Shown here in pieces: positions 24,286-32,716 of a DNA stretch of 64,000 nucleotides. Position 1 is the first letter of the stretch. Each line of letters begins with the position of its first letter. This DNA is from CAYMZZ01 sp964395095 (GTDB taxonomy: Bacteria > Bacteroidota > Bacteroidia > Chitinophagales > Chitinophagaceae), in NCBI GenBank assembly GCA_964395095.1, contig CAYMZZ010000016.1, positions 39,226 through 103,225 on the forward strand, written 5' to 3'. The position numbers and the translations under genes were made by a program. The notes beneath the pieces are model-generated. The model was not told the origin of the DNA, did no database searches, and saw only the letters and a list, made by a program, of their open reading frames with translations.

Positions 24286-27183
24286 ATGATTAGTATGAAC
24301 CGTATGCAAAAGATCCTTTTCCTCCTGCTCGCTTCACCCCTGTTGGGCGGAGCACAATTTCACAGCCAGCTCAGCGAAAAGGATTGGGTTGATAGTGTTT
24401 TTAACAGCCTCAGTCCCGACCAGCGCATCGCGCAATTGATGGTGATTCGCGCACATAGCAACCTGGGACCCGATCATGTGGCCAAAGTAACCGAAGATAT
24501 TCAGCGCTACAATGTGGGTGCCCTTTGTTTTTTTCAGGGTGGTCCCTACCGGCAGGCACAACTCACCAATGCCTACCAGGCGATGGCGCAAACACCGTTG
24601 ATGATAACCATCGATGGGGAATGGGGCCTGGGTATGCGCCTCGATAGCGTAACCAGATTTCCTTATCAGCTCACCCTTGGCGCCCTGCCCGATCAGGAAC
24701 TGATCTATCGCATGGGTGTGGCGGTGGGCCGGCAATGCAAGCGACTGGGGGTGCATGTAAACTATGCGCCGGTGGTTGACGTCAACAACAACCCTAATAA
24801 TCCTGTAATTGGCTTCCGCTCTTTTGGGGAAGATAAATTTAAGGTTTCCGATTATGGTGCAGCCTATACCCGTGGCATGCAGGATGCGGGCATTATGGCC
24901 TGCGCCAAGCATTTTCCCGGTCATGGCGATGTGGATGTTGACTCGCACTATGATTTGCCCGTTCTCAAAAAAAGCATTGCCCAGCTCGACTCCCTGGAAC
25001 TTTACCCTTTCTATGCACAGGTAAAAGCCGGTGTGGGCAGCTTTATGATCGCGCACCTCGCTATTCCCAGTTTGGATGACCGGCCTAATCGCGCCACTTC
25101 CATTTCCGCCAATGCGGTGAATGGATTGCTGCGCGATCGGCTTCAATACGATGGGCTCACCTTTACCGATGCGCTGGAGATGAAGGGCGTGGCCAAATAT
25201 TTTCCCGGGGGCACCATAGCGGTGGAAGCACTTATTGCCGGCAACGACATGCTCTGCTTACCCGCTTCTGTTCCCGATGCCATTGAGGAAATAAAACACG
25301 CCATCCGAAAAAGAAAGCTTGGCTGGGATGATATCAATGAGAAAGTGCGCAAAGTGCTGCATTCAAAATACCAGTTGGGCCTGGCCAATATGCAACCTAT
25401 AGAAATGGACAACCTGCTGGAAGACCTGAACCGGCATACCAATGAGATCCGCTACGAAGCCGCTACGCAATCGCTTACGATCCTGCGGCAGGATAGTCCC
25501 CTGATTCCCCTGCCCAAAGGAAAGAAAACGGCTTATGTTTCTGTGGGCGCTAATTACCTCAACGATTTTGGTAAAAGGCTATTTGAAGGATGGGATGCCG
25601 ACACTTATTTTCTTTCGTACAGGGAAAGCGAGAATGAGTCGCTGGCCATTCAGCAGGCCATTGCTGCGGGAGGTTACGACCAGGTAGTGATTGGGGTGCA
25701 TGAATACAGCAACCGGCCCGGCAATAACTATGGCATCAGTACTACCGCTCAATACCTGGTTCAAACCCTGCAGAAGTATAAACCCGTGACCATGGTATTT
25801 GGCAACGTGATGGCCATTGCGCAGTTCTGCGATGCGGTGAACCTCGTGGCCTGCTACCAGGACGATGATATTACCCAACATGCCGCAGCCGACTTGCTCG
25901 AAGGAAACATCTTCTCGAAGGGTCGCTTGCCGGTATCGGTTTGCCAGTACAAGTATGGTGATGGATTGGTGTATGGCGGCATCAAGCCCGCCCGTGCGGC
26001 ACTTAGCCCCGATGCGATGCAGGTGATTGATTCAATAGCACTGGACGCGATTGCGCAGAAAGCTTTTCCGGGCTGCGTGGTGATGGCCGCACACGATGGA
26101 AAGATTATCTACAGCAAGGCATTTGGCAATATGGAATACGAAAACAGCCAGCCTGTAAGCCTCGAACATATTTTCGATCTGGCTTCGCTCACCAAAGTGT
26201 CCGCCACTACCATGGCCATCATGAAGCTGTATGAAGAAGGCAAAATAAAACTGAATGGGAAACTGGCCGATTATCTACCCATCATGCGCGGGACAAATAA
26301 GGCCAACCTTCGAATAGATGATATTCTGCTGCACGAAGCCGGCCTGGTGCCCTATATATCCTTCTATAAAGAAACGATCGACGAAAAAACAGGCACTCCC
26401 AATCCGGCCATCTATTCCGATAAACCCAAAAAAGGCTTTAGCGTGAGGGTGGCAGAGAACCTCTACCGCCGCGACGATTGGAGCGATACCCTGATGAAGC
26501 GTATCATCAACAGTCCGCTGGGGCCGCGCGGAAAATATGTGTACAGCGATAATGATTTTATTCTGCTCGGAAAAATTGTGGAAGAGCTGAGTGGTATGAG
26601 CCTGCACGATTATGTTAGCAAAAATTTCTATCGACCCATGGGTCTCGCCACCATCGGCTTTCAGCCGCGCAAGCGTATTCCACTGAATATGATTGTTCCT
26701 ACGGAAGAAGAAAAACATTTCAGGCAGCAACTGATCCGTGGCGATGTACACGATGAAGGCGCTTCGCTTTTTGGTGGGGTGGCCGGCCATGCCGGATTAT
26801 TCTCAAACGCGCACGACCTGATGATGCTCTACCAGATGTTGCTGAATGGGGGCGAGCTCAATGGCAAACGCTTCCTGCGTAAAGAAACCATCGATCTGTT
26901 TACGGCCTATCATAGCAAAACCAGCCGGCGCGGACTGGGTTTTGATAAGCCGGAACGCGAGAAAAAGAAAGGCGAGGAACCTTATCCCGCCTCAAAGGTG
27001 TCGCCCAAAACATTTGGTCATACCGGCTTCACGGGTACCTGTGTATGGGCCGACCCGCAAACAAAGATTCTCTATCTTTTTCTCAGCAACCGGGTATATC
27101 CCTCCCGAAGTAATTCAAAATTTTTCCAGCTAAGCGTAAGGCCCAAGATCCACGATGCTATTTACGCCAACTTAGGATTATAA
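24286..27183 (+). CDS. Glycoside hydrolase family 3 - serine beta-lactamase-like fusion protein
   Basis: 965 residues with a signal peptide (cleavage near GGAQ). Residues about 30-380 form a GH3 N-terminal TIM barrel of the NagZ (beta-N-acetylglucosaminidase) type, with CAKHFPGHGDVDVDSH and the nucleophile motif FTDALEMKGV. A GH3 C-terminal-like domain spans about 400-570. Residues 580-965 are a class C beta-lactamase-like (S12) hydrolase with SxxK in SLTKVSATT, YxN in YVYSDNDF and HTG in FGHTGFTG. Both halves suit peptidoglycan turnover in the periplasm: sugar cleavage plus peptide cleavage or esterase activity. Its stop codon is inside a perfect palindromic terminator. Confidence 0.93.
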   Translation: MISMNRMQKILFLLLASPLLGGAQFHSQLSEKDWVDSVFNSLSPDQRIAQLMVIRAHSNLGPDHVAKVTEDIQRYNVGALCFFQGGPYRQAQLTNAYQAMAQTPLMITIDGEWGLGMRLDSVTRFPYQLTLGALPDQELIYRMGVAVGRQCKRLGVHVNYAPVVDVNNNPNNPVIGFRSFGEDKFKVSDYGAAYTRGMQDAGIMACAKHFPGHGDVDVDSHYDLPVLKKSIAQLDSLELYPFYAQVKAGVGSFMIAHLAIPSLDDRPNRATSISANAVNGLLRDRLQYDGLTFTDALEMKGVAKYFPGGTIAVEALIAGNDMLCLPASVPDAIEEIKHAIRKRKLGWDDINEKVRKVLHSKYQLGLANMQPIEMDNLLEDLNRHTNEIRYEAATQSLTILRQDSPLIPLPKGKKTAYVSVGANYLNDFGKRLFEGWDADTYFLSYRESENESLAIQQAIAAGGYDQVVIGVHEYSNRPGNNYGISTTAQYLVQTLQKYKPVTMVFGNVMAIAQFCDAVNLVACYQDDDITQHAAADLLEGNIFSKGRLPVSVCQYKYGDGLVYGGIKPARAALSPDAMQVIDSIALDAIAQKAFPGCVVMAAHDGKIIYSKAFGNMEYENSQPVSLEHIFDLASLTKVSATTMAIMKLYEEGKIKLNGKLADYLPIMRGTNKANLRIDDILLHEAGLVPYISFYKETIDEKTGTPNPAIYSDKPKKGFSVRVAENLYRRDDWSDTLMKRIINSPLGPRGKYVYSDNDFILLGKIVEELSGMSLHDYVSKNFYRPMGLATIGFQPRKRIPLNMIVPTEEEKHFRQQLIRGDVHDEGASLFGGVAGHAGLFSNAHDLMMLYQMLLNGGELNGKRFLRKETIDLFTAYHSKTSRRGLGFDKPEREKKKGEEPYPASKVSPKTFGHTGFTGTCVWADPQTKILYLFLSNRVYPSRSNSKFFQLSVRPKIHDAIYANLGL

Positions 27184-27220
27184 TTGAAAAAGGAGCGGCA
27201 TGCCGCTCCTTTTTCAATTA
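27181..27220. terminator. Perfect 40-base palindromic bidirectional terminator
   Basis: The 20-base arm TAATTGAAAAAGGAGCGGCA is followed directly by its exact reverse complement. The GC-rich core (GGAGCGGCATGCCGCTCC) with A-runs and T-runs on either side works in both directions, serving the GH3 fusion gene (plus) and ricT (minus). The first three bases are the TAA stop of the fusion gene. Confidence 0.9.
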
Positions 27221-27252
27221 TAAGTGTTGATAGCATTAAAGCTATTACCGCA

Positions 27253-28578
27253 TTATTGATTGGGTGTAGGCTTGTCAGGTCCCGGTCTTCTGCCACCGCC
27301 GCCTCTGGGTCCCTGTGGGCGGGGAGGTTGTTGTGGCCTGGGTCCGCGACCGCCCTGCTGTTGTCCGCCGCCAGGTCGTTGTGGACCGGCACCACCTTGT
27401 GGTGGCCTGCCCTGTTGCTGACGTGGCCCGCTCTGTCTTTGTTGCTTTTGCTGTTGTTGCTGGTGGCGACGTTTCTTATCCGCTTTTTCCAGGCTGCGTA
27501 AACTGATTTGACCTACCACATCCACAAATTCCGGCTCTACCGACTTGGGCTTATTGGTGGTAACATCCACCGCTTCCAGTTCCTCAGGAATCACGCCCTG
27601 CTTGTTGAGCCCCTTTATCTTGAGCACGCGTTCAATGGTAAGCGGGTATTGTTTGGTACTGTCGGGCAGGGTATACCACATCAGGTTCTTGAAAATATCT
27701 TTCTTGATCAGGTAGGCCGTACCCTTGGCTACCTGTATCTGGTCGCAATTGTCGGGGAAATGTTTCAGTGCATCCAGGTAGGTATCCAGCTCAAAGTTGA
27801 GGCAGCATTTCAATCGGCCACATTGGCCACTGAGTTTGGTTTGATTGATGGAGAGATTCTGATACCGGGCTGCAGCGGTGTTCACCGATTTGAAATCGGT
27901 TAGCCAACTGCTGCAGCAGAGCTCCCGTCCGCAACTGCCTATGCCACCCACTTTGCCGGCTTCCTGGCGGGCGCCAATCTGCCGCATTTCCACTTTCACC
28001 TTAAATTCTGAAGCATAAACTTTGATCAGTTCGCGAAAGTCAACACGCCCATCGGCGATATAGAAAAAAGTGGCTTTACGCCCATCGGCCTGCATTTCCA
28101 CCTGGCTGATCTTCATGTCGAGCTTCAACTGTCGCGCGATGGCGCGGCTGCGGATCACGGCTTCCGGTTCGCGGGCCTTGTTTTGCCGCATCAGGTCCAG
28201 GTCGCGGTCGGTGGCCGTCCGCAACACCTTTTTCATTTCCGGATTTTCTTCCTTCACGTTACGCTTCTTCATCTGCAGGCGCACAATTTCGCCCGTCAGG
28301 GAAATTTCGCCCACGTCAAAACCGCTCACCCCTTCCACCGCCACCATATCACCCTTTTCATAATGCTGCAAGCTGGGGTTGCGGAAAAAATCTTTGCGCG
28401 ATCCTTTATTAAAGCTTACTTCTACTACTTTGCAGGCGCCATCAAAATCGGCCATCGGCAGATTATGCAGCCAGTCGTAGGTATTCATGCGGTTGCACCC
28501 ACCGGTGCTACAACCTCCATTGCTCTTACAGCCTCCCGGCTTTCCGCCTTTGGCAGTGCCACAACTGGTACAACCCAT
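27253..28578 (-). CDS. ricT: PSP1/RicT family regulatory protein
   Basis: 441 residues. The central PSP1 domain has GDMVAVEGVSGFDVGEI, then the cysteine blocks GSCGRELCCSSWL and SGQCGRLKCCLNFE that define the RicT/YaaT family. In Bacillus, RicT forms an Fe-S Y-complex that affects RNase Y. A Cys/Gly-rich N-terminus (seven Cys in the first 28 residues) may bind an additional metal. The C-terminal 75 residues are a Gln/Pro/Gly/Arg-rich disordered tail typical of Bacteroidota members and perhaps RNA-binding. It is followed on the minus strand by the shared terminator and lies downstream of holB. Confidence 0.88.
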   Translation of the reverse strand: MGCTSCGTAKGGKPGGCKSNGGCSTGGCNRMNTYDWLHNLPMADFDGACKVVEVSFNKGSRKDFFRNPSLQHYEKGDMVAVEGVSGFDVGEISLTGEIVRLQMKKRNVKEENPEMKKVLRTATDRDLDLMRQNKAREPEAVIRSRAIARQLKLDMKISQVEMQADGRKATFFYIADGRVDFRELIKVYASEFKVKVEMRQIGARQEAGKVGGIGSCGRELCCSSWLTDFKSVNTAAARYQNLSINQTKLSGQCGRLKCCLNFELDTYLDALKHFPDNCDQIQVAKGTAYLIKKDIFKNLMWYTLPDSTKQYPLTIERVLKIKGLNKQGVIPEELEAVDVTTNKPKSVEPEFVDVVGQISLRSLEKADKKRRHQQQQQKQQRQSGPRQQQGRPPQGGAGPQRPGGGQQQGGRGPRPQQPPRPQGPRGGGGRRPGPDKPTPNQ

Positions 28579-28762
28579 TCGGTAATGAATTAATTGAATG
28601 AATAATGCGAGGTATAACCGGGGATGACAGAGAGGGGCCCACCGTAACGGGGCTATTGCCGCATATATAGGGAATTGCTGACTTTCCTTTCTGAATCATT
28701 CCACAGGCCCACATAAACTTCTTGCCATTTTTCACCGGGGCCCGCCTGCCGGGTCATTTACC

Positions 28763-29956
28763 TCATTCAGTCAAAAATACAATTTTGTCCTGAATGATGT
28801 GATAGACTTTAATGGTGAGGGCCTGGAAGAGGATCTTGCCGTTGGCATTGCGTTCAATATAGTAGGCCGCCTGGTCCAATTGTTCCAGGATGGCCTGCTG
28901 CTGGCCCATATCGGCTATTTTGTTGAGGCGAAGGGCGAAATCGCGCTCCTGCTCGGGCATGGGACTGTCATCGCCCATCACGCGCAGGCGCAGGGCCTGG
29001 CCCAGGAGGTGACTGAAATAGCGTAGGAACTGTTTTTGTTTTTCACGACCCAGCCCGCTCACTGTGTCTACCCATTTCACCTGGGCAATGGGGCCATTCT
29101 TCAGTATCGCATTCAGCCACTCACGCAGCAGGTTATGCCAGTCTTCATCGGCATGCTGCAATTGCTGCAGGGCTTCGCGGTAATTGCCCTCGCTTACGCC
29201 GGCAATCTGCCGGGCCGTTTGGGCATCCACCCCCTGCTTTTGCAGGGCGTCTTCCAGCTCGGCGTCTTCCAGCAGGGGAATTTTCACCAACTGGCAGCGG
29301 CTGAGTATGGTTGGCAATATCAGCGATTCATTTTCCGCCACCAGAATGAACAATGTATTGGCCGGCGGCTCCTCAATCAGTTTCAGCAATTTGTTGCCCT
29401 CCTGCCCCAGGTATTCGGGCATCCACATCACCAGTATCTTGTATTCGCTCTCAAAACTTTTCAGGTTCAGCTTACGGATGATCTCATTACATTCCTGCGC
29501 GGTAATATTACCCTGCTTGTTGTCGGCGCCAATATGCTGCAACCAGTCATAGGCATTGCCATAAGGATTCTTTGCAATGAAATCACGCCATTCGCTGATA
29601 AAGTCGGTACTCACCGGCGGGGTTCCTGGCTTTTTGGTAATTACGGGGTAGGAGAAATGAATATCCGGATGCACCAGTTTGGCTGCTTTCTGGCAGGCGG
29701 GGCAAACGCCACAGGCGTCCATTAGGGGAAGCGATTGTGCAGCGGGTTCTTCGCCAAATAGCGAGGGACCGGCCGATTCCTGCTTTTTCCTGTTCTTGTC
29801 GCAAACAACATATTGCGCAAAAGCGAGGGCCAGGGGCAGGGCGCCACTTCCTTCTTTCCCCAAAAAAATAAGCGCATGCGCCAGCCTGTTCTCCTGCAAA
29901 AGTTGCGGCAGTTCAGTCTTTTTTGTGGCATTACCAATGACTTCGCTGAATAGCAT
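28763..29956 (-). CDS. holB: DNA polymerase III subunit delta'
   Basis: Clamp-loader subunit, 397 residues. The N-terminal AAA+ domain begins FSEVIGN and has a degenerate P-loop (LGKEGSGALP), as expected for the non-ATP-binding delta' subunit. A zinc-binding cluster CGVCPACQKAAKLVHPDIH follows, then the sensor region LLKLIEEPPANTLFILV and SRCQ. It lies 24 bases downstream of a glutathione peroxidase gene on the same strand. Confidence 0.9.
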   Translation of the reverse strand: MLFSEVIGNATKKTELPQLLQENRLAHALIFLGKEGSGALPLALAFAQYVVCDKNRKKQESAGPSLFGEEPAAQSLPLMDACGVCPACQKAAKLVHPDIHFSYPVITKKPGTPPVSTDFISEWRDFIAKNPYGNAYDWLQHIGADNKQGNITAQECNEIIRKLNLKSFESEYKILVMWMPEYLGQEGNKLLKLIEEPPANTLFILVAENESLILPTILSRCQLVKIPLLEDAELEDALQKQGVDAQTARQIAGVSEGNYREALQQLQHADEDWHNLLREWLNAILKNGPIAQVKWVDTVSGLGREKQKQFLRYFSHLLGQALRLRVMGDDSPMPEQERDFALRLNKIADMGQQQAILEQLDQAAYYIERNANGKILFQALTIKVYHIIQDKIVFLTE

Positions 29957-29980
29957 GCGGAATCCCCTTCTCGGAAATAC

Positions 29981-30499
29981 TTAGTTCAGGTGTTTGGTGA
30001 TCTCTTCGCTTTGCGGATCTGTTTTGGGGGCAAATACCGTTACCAGTTCACCCTTTTCGTTGATCAGGAATTTGGTAAAATTCCAACTGATGGGATCATC
30101 AAACCCTTTCTTGGCGGCTTCGGCCAGCAGCCATTCGTAAATGGGGGCTACATCCGTTCCCTTTACAGATACTTTTTGCGCCATCGGGAAACTGACGCCA
30201 TAGTTGCGCTTGCAGAACTCGGCGATTTCATTATTGCTTCCCGGTTCCTGTCCTTGAAAATTATTGGCTGGAAAGCCCACAATCACCAGCGTATTCTTAT
30301 ACTTCTTGTATAGGGCTTCCAGTCCTTCGTATTGAGGCGTAAGTCCGCATTTGGATGCGGTATTCACGATCAGGATCTTCTTGCCTTTGAATTTTGAAAA
30401 ATCAATACTGCCGCCTTCGAGTCCCGGCACCTTGAAGTCGTAGATGCTGCCTCCGGTAAGCAGGGTTGAGAGCAATAGGGACATAATCAGTGTTTTCAT
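29981..30499 (-). CDS. Glutathione peroxidase (exported, Cys type)
   Basis: 172-residue thiol peroxidase that reduces hydroperoxides, probably using thioredoxin. The active-site Cys is in NTASKCGLTPQY (Cys, not selenocysteine). The partner Gln is in GFPANNFQGQEPG and the Trp in ISWNFTKFL. A hydrophobic N-terminus (MKTLIMSLLLSTLLTGG) predicts export to the periplasm. A TAAATTTG promoter box lies 28 bases upstream of the ATG. Confidence 0.93.
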   Translation of the reverse strand: MKTLIMSLLLSTLLTGGSIYDFKVPGLEGGSIDFSKFKGKKILIVNTASKCGLTPQYEGLEALYKKYKNTLVIVGFPANNFQGQEPGSNNEIAEFCKRNYGVSFPMAQKVSVKGTDVAPIYEWLLAEAAKKGFDDPISWNFTKFLINEKGELVTVFAPKTDPQSEEITKHLN

Positions 30500-30527
30500 A
30501 ATTTATGTTTTACGCGTGATCGGCCTG

Positions 30528-30535
30528 CAAATTTA
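30528..30535 (-). promoter_or_regulatory. -7 promoter element of the glutathione peroxidase gene
   Basis: TAAATTTG on the minus strand, an exact TAnnTTTG match, 28 bases before the ATG at 30499. Confidence 0.5.
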
Positions 30536-30549
30536 CTGTTTTCTTCGGC

Positions 30550-31935
30550 TCAGGGTCTTTCAAAAGCCCCCAGGTCGGGTGTACTGGCATCACGGCTATT
30601 CCCATCCATATCCGTAAGTATAGTGCTGGGACGGCCCGCTGCAATAGCCGGCGAAGCTTCTTTCAACCGAAAATTGTAATAGCGCCGGTTAATATCTATA
30701 CTATCGAACTGCGGCGGCTGGTTGTTAACAATGCCCGCGCTGCTAATGTTCGCTGGCAGGTTGGTCAGTTTCCAGAGATTATGATCAAAGTTTAGCACAA
30801 AGCTGGCATTACCCGTACGGCTCACCTGCACCTCATCCTCCACCAAACCGCCTTCGCCCCAGATAATGCTATTGATAAAGCTTGCGTCGAGGGGATTGGC
30901 CACTCCTTCTATATTGTCGCTGATGCTAAGGACCGGATCGGTATGGCTGAAATAGTTATTGCTATAACTCACAAAACTGCAATGGGTAAACCGATGCTGA
31001 CCTCCCCCTTCAATAAAGAGGTTGCGGCCACAATTGCTGATCAGGCAATTGATTCCCTGTACCGAACTGGCCCTTGCCCAAATGCCTGTATCATAGGCAT
31101 TGTCGATTACGCAGGCATCCAGCAACAATTTGGGATCGGGCCCCGCGGGAAGCCCTTCGGCTACTATGGCCTGGTATGCGTTTTTGATAACCGCATAGCG
31201 AAGTTGATTTTCGAGGCTGGGCTGACGGAAATAGATACCGGGCCAGGAAGCCGGATAATTGCTATAAGGTTCATCGAGCCTGTCGCTTTGAAAATAAATA
31301 CGGCCAATGCTGTCAACAACACCATTTGCTCTTAGCGTGCCATCTACCACTATGGGTGCATTGGCATGCATATAAAGTCGCACGCCCTGGTCAAGGGTGA
31401 GTACGGTATTTTCGGGAACATAGAGGTAATCGAGGATCACATAAGGCAGGTCGTTGGTCCAGGTTTCATTACCCGGCAGTTCGTAGCCCCGCAGGTAATG
31501 GGCGTTTTGTCCCCAGGCTTCCAACTGCACCCATCTGGTATTCCCGTTGTAGTCGATCCGGATGCTGTCGCGCACAATAAAGGGTTGGGCCGCCGCCGTG
31601 GGATCGATATTCACCTGTACAAATACATATATACTATCGTTGGCGCCAATCTCAAGGTCGTTGATGGCCGGTACCGGAACACCATTGATATTGATGCGGT
31701 AGCTGGAATTGGCAAGCCCCATCAGTTGCACGGCGGAGAGCCGTAGCCGCTGGTTGTTTTCGTTGATGATCTTGAAGGATTGGGTTACCGATCCCGCGCT
31801 GGCGAAAACGGTATCAAAAGCCACCGTATCAACGGTTATGCGGATGCGTGCATCGGGACTGTTGATGAAGGAGTCCTTGCTGCAGGAAAGCAGAAACAAA
31901 AGGCAGGGGATAAGGAAAGCGTATCGAAACTTCAT
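30550..31935 (-). CDS. Lipoprotein with probable right-handed beta-helix
   Basis: 461 residues with lipobox LLSCSK, so it is lipid-anchored and probably surface or periplasmic. An N-terminal beta-sandwich (about 25-140) is followed by repeats such as WPGIYFRQPSLENQLRYAVI and RFTHCSFVSYSNNYF, which look like rungs of a parallel beta-helix, and a conserved end (LTDMDGNSRDASTPDLGAFER) of the kind common in secreted Bacteroidota helix proteins. The start at 31935 is set by a TATTTTTG box 6 bases upstream; the longer frame uses a TTG inside that box. Function unknown. Confidence 0.72.
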   Translation of the reverse strand: MKFRYAFLIPCLLFLLSCSKDSFINSPDARIRITVDTVAFDTVFASAGSVTQSFKIINENNQRLRLSAVQLMGLANSSYRININGVPVPAINDLEIGANDSIYVFVQVNIDPTAAAQPFIVRDSIRIDYNGNTRWVQLEAWGQNAHYLRGYELPGNETWTNDLPYVILDYLYVPENTVLTLDQGVRLYMHANAPIVVDGTLRANGVVDSIGRIYFQSDRLDEPYSNYPASWPGIYFRQPSLENQLRYAVIKNAYQAIVAEGLPAGPDPKLLLDACVIDNAYDTGIWARASSVQGINCLISNCGRNLFIEGGGQHRFTHCSFVSYSNNYFSHTDPVLSISDNIEGVANPLDASFINSIIWGEGGLVEDEVQVSRTGNASFVLNFDHNLWKLTNLPANISSAGIVNNQPPQFDSIDINRRYYNFRLKEASPAIAAGRPSTILTDMDGNSRDASTPDLGAFERP

Positions 31936-31941
31936 TCGCCC

Positions 31942-31949
31942 CAAAAATA
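31942..31949 (-). promoter_or_regulatory. -7 element of the beta-helix lipoprotein gene
   Basis: TATTTTTG on the minus strand, ending 6 bases before the ATG at 31935, another near-leaderless arrangement. Confidence 0.55.
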
Positions 31950-31969
31950 CAGATTATCGGCCGCAACTC

Positions 31970-32668
31970 TTAGCGCCAGGCATAACATAATGTGGCCAGG
32001 CTGAGCCGGGCGCCGGGCACTTGCATCAGGGCTTCACCACATGCTTCGAGGGTGGCACCGGTGGTGAGCACATCATCCACCAAAAGCAGGTGGCGGTTTT
32101 CAAGAACTGTTGGATCAGGTACCCGAAAATTGCCTTCCATATTCAACCATCGTTCAATCCTTCCTTTATGGGTCTGCGTATCGGTATGTTTTCGGCGTAC
32201 CACTGCATCTTTCAATAAAGGCCAGCCGGTGATCCCGGCAATGCCTTCGCAAAGAATTCCTGCCTGGTTGTATCCCCGTTTTTTTTCTTTGGATGGATAA
32301 AGGGGGAGCGGAATAAGCAGCGCCGGCTCAAAGCGATAGGAGTCGCGGATGGCATGACCCATCAGGCAACCCAGTTGAAATCCCAGGTCGCGATTGCCTT
32401 TATACTTGAAGGCATGCATCAATCTTTGCATCAATCCACCGTCAGAAAAATAGTACATGGAGAATGCCGTTTCCACAGGCAGGCGGCCATAGAATTTTTT
32501 TTCGATGGGATTGCCGGGCATGGGGGCAAAGCCCGTTTCCGGCATGCGCGCCAGGCATTGGATACATAGCGAACTATCGTGCCGCAGGCGATCGCTGCCA
32601 CAGCCGCTGCAATTGTGGGGAAAGAAAAGGTGTAAAAAATTTTCGAGGATGCGAAGTTCTTTTTTCAT
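31970..32668 (-). CDS. comF: ComF family protein (phosphoribosyltransferase fold)
   Basis: 232 residues. The N-terminal zinc ribbon is FPHNCSGCGSDRL with a second pair at CIQC. The middle has the family helix MHAFKYKGNRDLG, and the PRPP-binding loop is LLLVDDVLTTGATLEA. ComF-type proteins are linked to DNA uptake and recombination. The start MKKELRIL (32668) is preferred; an in-frame extension to 32701 lies just after radA. It follows radA on the minus strand by 48 bases, a sensible DNA-processing pair. Confidence 0.9.
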   Translation of the reverse strand: MKKELRILENFLHLFFPHNCSGCGSDRLRHDSSLCIQCLARMPETGFAPMPGNPIEKKFYGRLPVETAFSMYYFSDGGLMQRLMHAFKYKGNRDLGFQLGCLMGHAIRDSYRFEPALLIPLPLYPSKEKKRGYNQAGILCEGIAGITGWPLLKDAVVRRKHTDTQTHKGRIERWLNMEGNFRVPDPTVLENRHLLLVDDVLTTGATLEACGEALMQVPGARLSLATLCYAWR

Positions 32669-32716
32669 GGGATCAACAGGTGATGTTGATGCCGGCGACA
32701 TCCATTTCCTCCGGCA

